Below, in pieces: positions 48,905-57,582 of a stretch of DNA of 64,000 bases. Position numbers and translations under genes: made by a program. The DNA is from Rhodococcus sp. SGAir0479 (lineage in GTDB: Bacteria > Actinomycetota > Actinomycetes > Mycobacteriales > Mycobacteriaceae), in contig NZ_CP039432.1 of the NCBI RefSeq assembly GCF_005484805.1, forward strand, positions 1,612,001 through 1,676,000. The letters are read 5' to 3'. The notes under the pieces were generated by a model. It saw nothing but the letters and a program-made list of their open reading frames with translations. It ran no database searches and was not told the DNA's origin. Within the stretch, counting starts at the first letter, position 1; each line of letters begins with the position of its first letter.

Positions 48905-48920
48905 CGGGGACCTTCGGCTC
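48905..48920. promoter_or_regulatory. Possible DevR/DosR box
   Basis: GGGGACCTTCGGCTCT lies in the divergent gap between devR and the first universal stress gene. It resembles the mycobacterial DosR consensus (GGGACcaTcGgCCC) with deviations at the right end. Position supports it more than the match does. Confidence 0.4.
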
Positions 48921-48979
48921 TATCCGGACGCACCGGGCGCCGCGACGATGGGGGCATTCGAGTTCGTGGAGGTCCCACG

Positions 48980-49863
48980 ATGCATCCGCTCGCACGGACG
49001 GACCCGTCGTCGCCGGAATCGACGGCTCCGCGACCTCGTACGCCGCGGCCGTCTGGGCCGCCCGCGAAGCCGGACTGCACGGCTGTCCCCTCCGGATCGT
49101 CTCGGCGCTCGGCGCACCGACCCCGTACGGGGACGGCATCAGGTTGCCGCCCAGTTACTTCATCGACCGCGACCGGGCCGTGCACGCCGGCCTCGACACG
49201 GCCGCTGCGGCAGCGTGCAGCGCCGGCGAGCCGGCTCCGACGGCGGTCACCACCGACGTGCTGGAAGGCCCGGCCCGGCCGGCGCTGCTGGAGGCGTCGA
49301 AGTCGGCGCGGATGATGGTGGTCGGGAGCCGCGGGCTCGGCCGGGTGACCGCCGCGCTCGCCGGATCGGTCGCCGTCGCACTGGGCGCGCACGCACACTG
49401 TCCCGTCGTCGTGATCCGGGCGTCGACGGAACACCCGACCGGAGGCGATGTCGTGGTCGGAGTCGACGGCACCGACAACAGTCGCTCGGCGCTGGCGGCC
49501 GCGTTCGAGGAGGCGGCGCTGCGGGGCGCGCGGGTGCACGCCGTCCACACGTGGTCGCAGTTCGACATGTCCACTGCCTTCGACGATCAGTTCCGCCTGG
49601 AGTGGGACGAGGTCGAGGTGGCCGAGCAGGCGGTACTGGCCGAGAGTCTGGCGGGCTGGACGGAGACCTACCCCGGAACGGCGGTCGCGCGCACCGTCGT
49701 CCGGGGCCACGCCGCAGACGAACTCCTCAGCGTCGCCGCGGACGCGGATCTGCTCGTGGTGGGCAGCCACGGCCGCGGCGGCTTCACCGGGATGCTGCTC
49801 GGCTCCACCTCGGGGGTCCTCCTGCACTCCGCGACCTGTCCGCTCATGATCGTGCGGACCTGA
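48980..49863 (+). CDS. Tandem universal stress protein with apparent frameshift
   Basis: The second USP domain and most of the first are open in one frame, which holds only TTG (49144) as a usable start. That frame continues upstream as [23 protein letters not shown], clearly the first strand and helix of a USP domain, but lacks any start codon there. A good start with GGAGG (ATG 48980) opens in another frame, reading MHPLARTD, and would join perfectly if one C were added in the GACCCG run at 49001-49006. So either a 1-base deletion has broken the gene or the sequence has an error. The second domain ends with the [20 protein letters not shown]-binding motif. Expected family: ATP-binding dormancy stress proteins, Rv2005c-like. 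Confidence 0.75.
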
Positions 49864-49882
49864 TCGCGAGAGAGACTCACCG

Positions 49883-50068
49883 ATGAACCCCTCAGCCGGG
49901 CCACACGACACCGACATCCGTCGCGTTGCGGCGGCGCCGGCCGACACCGCGACGTACGCTGTTGCCGTCGCGGACGGCTTCGCACCCGTCGGCACCGTGA
50001 CCCGGCTCGAACTCGTCCGCGCACTGACCGAGCCCCGCCCCGATCCGTCCTCGAGGAGCGCCCCATGA
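49883..50068 (+). CDS. Small protein resembling half a CBS domain
   Basis: A 61-residue frame between two universal stress genes. Its stop overlaps the start of the next gene (ATGA). The segment [27 protein letters not shown] looks like the second half of a CBS domain (strand, D-G, VGxVTR, helix), which normally binds adenosine ligands in pairs. The first half is missing, so this may be a relic or a minimal partner. GAGAGA precedes the ATG. Confidence 0.5.
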   Translation: MNPSAGPHDTDIRRVAAAPADTATYAVAVADGFAPVGTVTRLELVRALTEPRPDPSSRSAP

Positions 50069-50958
50069 CCCCTTCTCCGATCGTCGTCGGCGTCGACGGC
50101 TCCGCCGCATCGCGCGACGCCGTCCGCTGGGCCGCCCACGAGGCCGCGCTCCGCGGCGACCCCCTGCTGCTGCTGGCGAGTGTCGGTGCCGGCGGCATCG
50201 GGCTCGGGTCACCGTTCGTCGACGATCTGCGGATCGCCGGGGAGCATGCGCTGAACGACGCGCGGGAGCTCGTGTCCCGGGAGTACCCGGAGCTGGCGCC
50301 GGAAACCGAACTGTCGCCGGTGCCGCCGGCGCAGCTGTTGCTCGACCACTCCGAGTCGGCGCGCATGCTCGTGCTCGGCACCCGCGGCCTCGGCGAATTC
50401 ACCAGCGGCCTGGCCGGGTCGGTCACCTCCGCCGTCGCCCGGCACGCGCGCTGTCCGGTCGCGGTGGTGCCCGGGTGGCCCCGGCCGGGAGAGCCACCAC
50501 TGGACGGACCGGTCGTCGTCGGGGTCGACAACTCGGCGGCGAACGAACCCGCGATCGGTGCGGCCTTCGAGGAAGCGTCGCTGCACGGCACCGAACTCGT
50601 GGCGGTGCACGCCTGGTCCGACCGGGATCTGGCCGTCCTGCCGTTCGCGCAGGCCCGGCAGCGGCTGGACTGGGCCCAGGTGGAGGCCGCCGAGCAGGCG
50701 GCGCTGTCCGAGAGCCTGGCCGGGTGGCGGGAGAAGTACCCCGACGTCGCGGTGCGGCCGCTCGTCGTGCAGGACCGGCCGGTGCGCAACCTGTTGCTGC
50801 ACGGTGCCGGAGCGCGTCTCATCGTCGTCGGCAGCCGCGGCCGCGGCGGATTCCTGGGCATGACCCTCGGGTCCACCAGCACGGCGCTGCTGCACACGGT
50901 CACGGGGCCGCTGCTCGTCGTCCGCGGCGACGGCCGGTCGGTCAGTCGCCCGGCTTGA
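50065..50958 (+). CDS. Tandem-domain universal stress protein
   Basis: A 297-residue protein of two USP domains. Domain 1 starts [19 protein letters not shown] and domain 2 [22 protein letters not shown]. Each ends in the nucleotide-binding G-x2-G-x9-GS motif ([34 protein letters not shown]). This is the type abundant in the mycobacterial DosR regulon. Its 3' end overlaps the 3' end of the convergent hsp20 gene by 17 bp. The ATG overlaps the preceding small frame. Confidence 0.93.
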   Translation: MTPSPIVVGVDGSAASRDAVRWAAHEAALRGDPLLLLASVGAGGIGLGSPFVDDLRIAGEHALNDARELVSREYPELAPETELSPVPPAQLLLDHSESARMLVLGTRGLGEFTSGLAGSVTSAVARHARCPVAVVPGWPRPGEPPLDGPVVVGVDNSAANEPAIGAAFEEASLHGTELVAVHAWSDRDLAVLPFAQARQRLDWAQVEAAEQAALSESLAGWREKYPDVAVRPLVVQDRPVRNLLLHGAGARLIVVGSRGRGGFLGMTLGSTSTALLHTVTGPLLVVRGDGRSVSRPA

Positions 50959-51361
50959 CCTCGATGCTCCGGCCTCCGGACTGTTGCGTCGTGAGCCCGA
51001 CGGTGACCTCGAGGATCCCCTTGGTGTAGCTGGCCTCGACCTGGTCCTCGTCCGCGCCGGGCGGCAACGTCACCGACCGGTTGAACGAACCGTAGGTGAA
51101 CTCCGACCGTCCGCGTTCGGACGTCTCCTCGGTCCGTTCGGCCGCGATGTTCAGCCGGCCGTCCTCGACGCTGACCTCGATGTCCTCCGGGTTCAGGCCC
51201 GGCAACTCGGCACGCAGCACGTACTTGTCGTCGTCGAGACGGTCCTCGACGCGAATGAGGTTGCCGCCGAACGGTGGACGGAAGCCCGTCACCGGGAGCG
51301 CGTCGAACAGTTCGGTCAGATCGGGAAAGACGGACCTGCGGCGGGCGGGAACACTGGACAT
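50942..51361 (-). CDS. Small heat shock protein Hsp20 (alpha-crystallin)
   Basis: A 139-residue Hsp20. The N-terminal arm (MSSVPARRRSVFPDLTELFDALP) precedes an alpha-crystallin domain (about 45-135) with YVLRAELPGLNPEDIEVSVEDGRLNI, SFNRSVTLPPGAD and YTKGILEVTV. A short C-terminal tail follows. It is an ATP-independent holdase and a relative of mycobacterial HspX/Acr, the best known DosR target. ATG at 51361 has AGGAG five bases upstream. A perfect 8-bp inverted repeat lies just upstream (51380-51401). Confidence 0.92.
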   Translation of the reverse strand: MSSVPARRRSVFPDLTELFDALPVTGFRPPFGGNLIRVEDRLDDDKYVLRAELPGLNPEDIEVSVEDGRLNIAAERTEETSERGRSEFTYGSFNRSVTLPPGADEDQVEASYTKGILEVTVGLTTQQSGGRSIEVKPGD

Positions 51362-51379
51362 GGCCACTCCTCGTCGTCC

Positions 51380-51401
51380 TGCAGCCGCGGGATCGGCTGC
51401 A
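51380..51401 (-). repeat. Inverted repeat upstream of hsp20
   Basis: TGCAGCCG (51380-51387) and CGGCTGCA (51394-51401) are perfect inverted copies around a 6-base loop, 18 bp before the hsp20 ATG and about 45 bp after the preceding gene's stop. It may weaken readthrough from the upstream gene or act as an operator. It does not include the ribosome-binding site. Confidence 0.4.
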
Positions 51402-51445
51402 CATTCATTCGACCGCGGGACGCGGCGCCGGGGGAGGGCCGTTCG

Positions 51446-52360
51446 TCACTCCCGCGGGGGACGGCACACCATGACCGGGCACGGCGCGTGATGGAGCAGG
51501 TTCTGGCTCGTCGACCCCAGGAGGGCGCCGCGGAGGCGTCCGCGCCCCCGACTCCCGACCACCACCAGGCAGGCGCGTTGCGCGTGGTCGAGCAACGCCG
51601 CCGCCGCGCCCCGCCGCTCGAGTCGCGCGTCGACCGGCACGCCGGGGTGGCGGGTGCGCATCGCCGCGAGCGCCTCCGCCAGCACCGCACGCTCCTCCGC
51701 CTCGACCTTGGCCCAGTCCACCAACCGGAAGGCCCCGTGTCGGTGCACCGGCCGATCCGGACCCCACGCGTGCACCGCGTCCAACGGCGCCCCGAACAGG
51801 GCCGCGTACTCGAACGCCGCCGCGAGCGCCCGGGCGCTCGCGGCGCTTCCGTCCACGCCGACGACGACCGGCCGCGCATCGTGGGCCGCCCCGGGCCCGC
51901 CCCGATGGATCACCACCGGGCACCGCGCGTGCTGGGCGACCCGCTGCCCGGTGGATCCGACCAGTGCGCCGCCGAGACCGCCCGCCCCCGTGGCTCCCAG
52001 CACCAGCAGTTCCGCTTCCGCACCCACCTCGAGCAATGCGGACGCGGGCGGACCGGGGTAGGTGCCCGCCGAGCACTCGACGTCCGGGTGGGCGGCCGTC
52101 ACCCGCTCACGCGCGCGGGCGAGCACCTCGTGCGCCGACTCCTGCAGGCGCTCCTCGAACCCCGCCTGGATCAGGGCCGACGCCTCGCTCATGTACACGC
52201 CGGGGGTGGGCAACGCGTGCGCCACGTGTACCGGCAGCCCGCGCAGGGCGGCGATTCCGGCGGCCCAGTCGAGGGCGTCGAAGGCCGCGTCGGAGTCGTC
52301 GACGCCCACCACCACCGCACCCCGTCCGGCGTCCGCCACCCCGTTGGTCGCCCGGTCCAT
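51446..52360 (-). CDS. Tandem-domain universal stress protein
   Basis: A 304-residue protein with two USP domains, beginning AVVVGVDDSDAAFDALDWAAG and [22 protein letters not shown]. The C-terminal domain has the ATP motif GSRGRGRLRGALLGSTS. The N-terminal one has GATGAGGLGGALVGSTG, close to consensus. ATG at 52360 follows GGAGGTG and overlaps the stop of the GH65 gene by one base (TGATG), so translation is coupled. It forms an operon with the DevS-like kinase and GH65 gene upstream and perhaps hsp20 downstream. Confidence 0.93.
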   Translation of the reverse strand: MDRATNGVADAGRGAVVVGVDDSDAAFDALDWAAGIAALRGLPVHVAHALPTPGVYMSEASALIQAGFEERLQESAHEVLARARERVTAAHPDVECSAGTYPGPPASALLEVGAEAELLVLGATGAGGLGGALVGSTGQRVAQHARCPVVIHRGGPGAAHDARPVVVGVDGSAASARALAAAFEYAALFGAPLDAVHAWGPDRPVHRHGAFRLVDWAKVEAEERAVLAEALAAMRTRHPGVPVDARLERRGAAAALLDHAQRACLVVVGSRGRGRLRGALLGSTSQNLLHHAPCPVMVCRPPRE

Positions 52361-54858
52361 CACACACCTCCGGTCATCGACGGGTCGGGCCGCATCCGCT
52401 GCGCGGTCCCCACCGAGATCTGCTGGCCGGCGGCCACCTCGTACTCGCTGCCGTTGACGTTGACCCGGATGGGGGGAGCGGCACTGGCCTTCGTCGACAG
52501 CGTCAGCTCCCGGTGGTCGCAGCGCAGACGCACCCAGTGGTCGCGGTACCGGATGTCGAACTCGAGAACCTCGAGTTCGTCGGGCAACAGCGGGTGCAGC
52601 CACAACACGTCCCCGCGGATGTCGAATCCCGTGTAGCACCGCTGCAGGATGTCGACACTGCCCGCCATCGCACCCAGATGCACGTCCTCCCGCGTCGTCC
52701 CGCCCTGGGTGTCCGACAGATCCGCCTCGAGTGCCTCACCGAGCATCTGCCACGAACCTCGCCGGTTGCCGCGCGCGAGCACCCATGCGTGCGCGACGCG
52801 GCTGAGCGTCGACCCGTGCGTCGTCCGGTCGAGGTAGTACTCGACGGTCGCGGGGATCGTCGCCGGATCGAACGGGCAGCCCAGTTGGTGCAGCAGCGAC
52901 GTCAACTCCTCGGCGGTGAAGAGGTACAGCAGCATCAGCACGTCCGCCTGTTTCGACGCGCGGTACCGGATGCAGCTGTCGCCCTCCGCCTCGAGGATCA
53001 GGTCCAGCCGGCCGATGTTGCCGTACCGCGCCCGGTAGGCGTCCCAGTCCAGCTCGGCGAGCGACTCGTACCCCTCGAACTGGGCCAGCAACCCGTTCGA
53101 CAGGAAGCACACCCGCAGCCGTCGGCGCATCCGGTCCCACAGTTCGAGCTCGTCGGCGCCCACGTCGAGTCGCTGCCACAGCCCGAGGTCCTCGTTCTCA
53201 CCGAGGATGCGGTAGGCGTCGAGGGCCCGCGCCAGCGACCACGCGCACATCACGTTGACGTACGCGCTGTTGTCGATGCCGGTGCCCGGCCGGTCCGGGT
53301 ACCCGTCGTGGAACTCGTCCGGGCCCATCACGCCGCGGATGTCGAAGCGGTCGTCGACCGGATCGTGCACCGCCAGACTCGCCCAGAAGCGCGCGTTCTC
53401 CACCAGCAGCTCGGCACCGAACGCGGCCAGGAAACCCAGGTCGGCCGTCGCCTCCCAGTAGTGCCACACGTTGTACGCGACAGCCAGGTTGACGTGATAC
53501 TGGCGGCGCGAGTGGTCGGGCATCCAGCGACCCGACCGCGGGTTGAACAGCACGCGCGGGGTCTCCTCCCGGCCGTCGCTGCCGCTCTGCCACGGAAACA
53601 ACGCCCCGGCCAAGCCCTGCGCGGCCGCCAGGCGGCGGGCCTGCGGCAGACGCCGGTACCGGTACAGCAGCAGCGCACGCGTCAGCTCGGGCAGCCGCAT
53701 GTTGAGCACGGGAAACACGAACACGTCGTCCCAGAACACGTGCCCCCGGTACGCCTCACCGTGCAGCCCCCGCGCCGGCACCCCCACGTCCAGGTCCGCG
53801 GTGTGCGGCGACAGGGTCTGCAGCAGATGGAAGATCTGGACGTCGGTGGCCTGCCGCGCACGCACGGGGGCACCCAGCGACACCTCGAACCGGCGCCACA
53901 GGGCATCCCATGCCTCCACGTGCGCGGCCAGCAGGTCCGCGTAACCGTGCGCCGACAACGCCGACTCCTGCGCCGCCGCCAGCGGCTCGGAGATCGCGCG
54001 GTCCCGCGACGTGTACACCGCGACGACCTTCTCGACCTCGACGCACTGTCCGGCACGCACCTCGACCGCGACGTGGTCCGCCACCGCGTCCAGCTCGAAC
54101 CGGCGGGTGTGGGTGGTCGGTACCCCCAGCCCGTCCACCCGCACCCGCGTGCGGGCCGCCTCCGCCACCTGCACGCGGGACTGGCTGGTCTGGGCGCGCA
54201 GCCACACCCCGTCGGGCCCGACGCCGCCGACCGCCACCTCGGTGAGATGGCGGTCGGCGAACTGCGCCAGATCGGGCACGTTGGAGTTCCGCACGTTCGC
54301 GTCCAGCACCGACCGCACCGCCAGCGTGCCCGACCAGTTCTCCGGCCACAGCACGGTGTCGACCACCGCAAGATGCGGATCGGCCATCGACACGATCCGG
54401 CGCTGGCGGATCCGGGTCCGCCGGCCCTGCCCGTCGACCACGACCGATTCGCGCAGCAGCACCCCGCCGCGCATGTCGAGCCCGACATGGTGGTGCAGCA
54501 TTTCGAACGAGCTCGCGGGGGAGAACCAGTCACCGCCCTCACCGCGGAAGGTGACGGCTGTCCAGTTGGGCAGATTGACCAGGCTCTCGTCCTCGTGCCG
54601 CATCCCGTCGACCCGCGACGTCAGCCGGTTGTAGCACCCGGCCACGTACACCCCGGGATAGTGGACGCCGTCCGCGCGGGACTCCGACAGCGCACCCCGC
54701 GCGCTCATGTACCCGTTCGCGAGGGTCGACAACGCCTCGCGGGTGCCCTCGTGCACCGGGTCGAACCCGGTGAACATCAGCAGCCACTCCGTCCCCGTGG
54801 TGCCGGTCAACGCGCACAGCTCGCACTCCGGGTCGAACTCCGCGCGTTCGGCCGTCAT
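52360..54858 (-). CDS. Glycoside hydrolase family 65 phosphorylase
   Basis: An 832-residue GH65 enzyme. It has the N-terminal beta-sandwich (about 1-280), helical linker, (alpha/alpha)6 barrel and small C-terminal beta domain. FWDDVFVFPVLNMRLPELTRALL and the catalytic acid in GVMGPDEFHDGY mark the active site; a phosphate-loop-like THGSTLSRVAHAWV follows. GH65 members phosphorolyse trehalose, maltose or kojibiose; the specificity is not read here. Rv2006 of M. tuberculosis, in the DosR regulon, carries a similar domain fused to a phosphatase-like part that is absent here. Its start lies 15 bp after the kinase stop. Confidence 0.9.
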   Translation of the reverse strand: MTAERAEFDPECELCALTGTTGTEWLLMFTGFDPVHEGTREALSTLANGYMSARGALSESRADGVHYPGVYVAGCYNRLTSRVDGMRHEDESLVNLPNWTAVTFRGEGGDWFSPASSFEMLHHHVGLDMRGGVLLRESVVVDGQGRRTRIRQRRIVSMADPHLAVVDTVLWPENWSGTLAVRSVLDANVRNSNVPDLAQFADRHLTEVAVGGVGPDGVWLRAQTSQSRVQVAEAARTRVRVDGLGVPTTHTRRFELDAVADHVAVEVRAGQCVEVEKVVAVYTSRDRAISEPLAAAQESALSAHGYADLLAAHVEAWDALWRRFEVSLGAPVRARQATDVQIFHLLQTLSPHTADLDVGVPARGLHGEAYRGHVFWDDVFVFPVLNMRLPELTRALLLYRYRRLPQARRLAAAQGLAGALFPWQSGSDGREETPRVLFNPRSGRWMPDHSRRQYHVNLAVAYNVWHYWEATADLGFLAAFGAELLVENARFWASLAVHDPVDDRFDIRGVMGPDEFHDGYPDRPGTGIDNSAYVNVMCAWSLARALDAYRILGENEDLGLWQRLDVGADELELWDRMRRRLRVCFLSNGLLAQFEGYESLAELDWDAYRARYGNIGRLDLILEAEGDSCIRYRASKQADVLMLLYLFTAEELTSLLHQLGCPFDPATIPATVEYYLDRTTHGSTLSRVAHAWVLARGNRRGSWQMLGEALEADLSDTQGGTTREDVHLGAMAGSVDILQRCYTGFDIRGDVLWLHPLLPDELEVLEFDIRYRDHWVRLRCDHRELTLSTKASAAPPIRVNVNGSEYEVAAGQQISVGTAQRMRPDPSMTGGV

Positions 54859-54873
54859 GACATGTCCCTCCGT

Positions 54874-56472
54874 TCAGTCGAGCGTCGGGGCGGTCCACAC
54901 CACCCGGGTGCCGCGCCCGCCGGTCGAGGCGAGCTCGAACGCGCCGCCGACCTCCGCGGCCCGCGCGGCGAGATTGTCCAGACCTCCGTACGGTCGCGGA
55001 ATTCCGCCGCCGCACCCGTCGTCCGCGATTTCCACGGTCACACGATCGGTGACGTCCACCGCCACCCGGATCGTGTCGGCACCCGAGTGCCGCACCGCGT
55101 TGCTGACCGCCTCCCGCACCACGGCGTCGAGGTGATCGGCCACCACCGGGGACAGGTCTGCGAGGCGCCCCCGTACCTGTACGTCCGCCTCGACGGGCGT
55201 GTCGGCGGTCAGGTCCGCGACGGTTCGGCGCAGCCGCTGTCCGAGTGGCAGCGTGTCGGCGCCCTCGTGGAGGTCGAAGATGGCCGTCCTGATGTCGGCC
55301 ACCACCTCCTGCAACTCGTCGATGGTCCCGTCGATCCGCGCCCGGACCTCGGGCGCGGACACCCGGCTCAACGTGCCGTGCAGCGACAACCCGGCGGCGA
55401 AGAGCCGTTGGATGACATGGTCGTGGAGGTCCCGGGCGATCCGGTCCCGGTCGGCGAGCAGCACCAGCTCGCGACTCTCGCGCTGCGCGGCCACCAACCG
55501 CAGCGCCAGCACCGCCTGATCCGCGAAGGCCGTCATGAGGGCGAGCTGATCGGGTTCGAACGACGGGCGCCCCCGCCGGCGCAGCGTCACGAGCACCCCG
55601 GTGACGCCGTCGGCGGCCGGCAGCGGAACGATCAGCGCCGGACCGAACGCCTCGAGCGCCCGATCGAACGGGGCGTACGCGAGGCTGTCCGCGCGGCAGG
55701 GCGCCCGCATCCGGAAGGCCCTGCCGGTGCTCGAGCGCATCACCGGCAGAAGACTCCCCACGAGCCGCGCGGATTCCGGTCCCGCCGCGACCGCGATCTC
55801 CAGGTCCGCGACGTCCGTCGGCGCCTCCTCCGGGTCGGTGGGCATGGCCAGGAACGACTGGTCCGAGTCGGTCAGTTCCAGTGCCCGGTCGGCGACGACC
55901 TGGAGGGCGTGCCGGGCGTCGGTCGGCGCGAGCAGCGCCGTGCCCACCTCGTGCAGCGCCGCGAGCCGCAGGTGTCGTCGTTCCGACAGCTCACGCAGCC
56001 GGGCGTTGTCGAGCGCGGTCGCGGCCGCGGTGACCAACGCGTCCGCGAGCGCCTCGTCCTCCACGGAGAAGGCTCCGCCGTCTTCCCCGTCGCGTTCCGC
56101 GCCCACCAGCCGAAGCGTCCCGAACATGCTCTCGCGCAACCGAATCGGCAATTCCAGTACCGCCGGCGCACCCGCACGCCCACCACGGTCCCGTCCGCCC
56201 GTACCGTCGTCCCCGACGGTCACGCGTGCCAGGTGCGTGCCGCCGCCGTCACCGACCTCGATCACGCCACGGCGCGCACCCGTCAGTTCTCGGGCCGCGA
56301 CCACGATCCGGCGCGCGATCTCGCGCAGATCCTCCCCGGCCGACACTTCGACCAACGCCTGCGTCAGGTCCGCGAGACGTGCACGCACGGGGCACGACCG
56401 ATCGACCAACTCGTGCCTGCCGAGTCGATCCGCGGGGCCCGGGCCCTCACCCGGCCTGAAGCTGGGGGACAC
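54874..56472 (-). CDS. devS: DevS/DosT-like sensor histidine kinase lacking the heme-loop segment
   Basis: A 532-residue kinase: GAF-A (about 35-160), GAF-B (about 175-325), a HisKA_3 dimerisation region with phosphoacceptor H350 in DRIARDLHDHVIQRLFAAGL, and an HATPase (N-box VREAVSNAVRHSGA, then DDGCGGGIPRPYGGLDNL). The kinase core is very DevS-like. In DevS the GAF-A heme iron is bound by His149 in a loop before GVPVRIRE. Here that loop is missing: the sequence goes from a short Gly/Arg-rich stretch straight into LELPIRLRESMFGTL. So this is probably not a heme oxygen sensor. The start is GTG. It heads the kinase-GH65-USP operon. Confidence 0.88.
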   Translation of the reverse strand: MSPSFRPGEGPGPADRLGRHELVDRSCPVRARLADLTQALVEVSAGEDLREIARRIVVAARELTGARRGVIEVGDGGGTHLARVTVGDDGTGGRDRGGRAGAPAVLELPIRLRESMFGTLRLVGAERDGEDGGAFSVEDEALADALVTAAATALDNARLRELSERRHLRLAALHEVGTALLAPTDARHALQVVADRALELTDSDQSFLAMPTDPEEAPTDVADLEIAVAAGPESARLVGSLLPVMRSSTGRAFRMRAPCRADSLAYAPFDRALEAFGPALIVPLPAADGVTGVLVTLRRRGRPSFEPDQLALMTAFADQAVLALRLVAAQRESRELVLLADRDRIARDLHDHVIQRLFAAGLSLHGTLSRVSAPEVRARIDGTIDELQEVVADIRTAIFDLHEGADTLPLGQRLRRTVADLTADTPVEADVQVRGRLADLSPVVADHLDAVVREAVSNAVRHSGADTIRVAVDVTDRVTVEIADDGCGGGIPRPYGGLDNLAARAAEVGGAFELASTGGRGTRVVWTAPTLD

Positions 56473-56563
56473 GCCGTCATTGTTCCACGGAAGCCCCGAT
56501 CATCCGGGGACGTCGACACACCGCCGAGGATTGGGACGAGACGATCCGGGGAATGAGCATGCA

Positions 56564-57562
56564 ATGACCACCCGACACTTCGTCAACGAGCCCGAGGACG
56601 TCACCCGGGAAGCGCTCGAGGGACTGCAGCTGCTGTACCCGGATGCCCTCGTGTGCCACACCGATCCGACATTCGTCGTGCGCGCGGGCGAACGCCCGTC
56701 CAAGGTGGCGCTCGTGTCCGGGGGCGGGGCCGGGCACGAGCCGCTGCACGCCCGGTTCGTCGGTACCGGCATGCTCGACGCCGCGGTACCGGGAGCCGTC
56801 TTCTCGAGCCCCACCGCGTTTCAGGTGCGATCGGCGATCGAGACCGTCGACACCGGTCACGGGACACTGCTGATCGTCAAGAACTACACCGGCGACATCC
56901 TGAACTTCTCGATCGCCGCCGAGCTGCTCGACGGGGATCGCGCCGTCGAAATGGTGGTTGTCGACGACGATCTCGCCACCGACGACCTCGCGCCGGACGG
57001 TCCGGGCCGGCGCGGCACCGCGGCGGTCGTCGCGGTCGAGAAGATCTGCGGGGCCGCCGCCGAACGCGGGGACACGCTACGCGAGGTTGCCGACCTCGGC
57101 CGCCGGGTCGTGGCGTCCTCGTCCACACTCGGGGTGGCACTGCGGGCGGGCACACCCCCCGGGCACAGTAGGCCGTCGTTCGAGCTGGGGGAGAACGAGA
57201 TCGAGTTCGGTGTGGGAATCCACGGCGAACGCGGCCGCGGCACCCGCCCCCTCACTCCGGTGCACGAGCTGATCGACGACCTCGTCGGCCAGCTCGTCGC
57301 GGCAGGACGGATCGCCTCGGGCGACGACGCCATCGCGATCGTCAACGGCCTCGGCGCCACCCACGAACTCGAACTGGCCATCGCCGCCCGGGAACTGGCG
57401 CGTGCCCTCGACCGCCGCGGCATCGGGCACGCCCGGCTGATCGCCGGGTCGTTCGTCACCTCCTTCGACATGCACGGCCTGTCCATCACCCTCGTCCGGG
57501 CGGCCGACGACCTGCTCGAACTGTGGGACGCCCCGGTACGCACCCCCGCGCTGACGTGGTGA
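56564..57562 (+). CDS. dhaK: Dihydroxyacetone kinase subunit DhaK
   Basis: A 332-residue DhaK domain. VSGGGAGHEPLHARFVG and LLIVKNYTGDILNF form the substrate site. The His in FGVGIHGERG (H220) should bind dihydroxyacetone covalently as a hemiaminal. ATG at 56564 starts the usual N-terminus (FVNEPEDVTREALEGL). It is followed 20 bp later by dhaL, so they form one operon, divergent from the DevS-like kinase. With DhaL it should phosphorylate dihydroxyacetone to the glycolytic intermediate. Confidence 0.93.
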   Translation: MTTRHFVNEPEDVTREALEGLQLLYPDALVCHTDPTFVVRAGERPSKVALVSGGGAGHEPLHARFVGTGMLDAAVPGAVFSSPTAFQVRSAIETVDTGHGTLLIVKNYTGDILNFSIAAELLDGDRAVEMVVVDDDLATDDLAPDGPGRRGTAAVVAVEKICGAAAERGDTLREVADLGRRVVASSSTLGVALRAGTPPGHSRPSFELGENEIEFGVGIHGERGRGTRPLTPVHELIDDLVGQLVAAGRIASGDDAIAIVNGLGATHELELAIAARELARALDRRGIGHARLIAGSFVTSFDMHGLSITLVRAADDLLELWDAPVRTPALTW

Positions 57563-57582
57563 CCGGAGACGAGGAGAGGCAC

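Noticed and set aside
51380-51401. RNA thermometer (ROSE-like) controlling hsp20
   Set aside because: The hairpin is upstream of the ribosome-binding site and does not pair with it, so temperature-driven release of the site is not supported.
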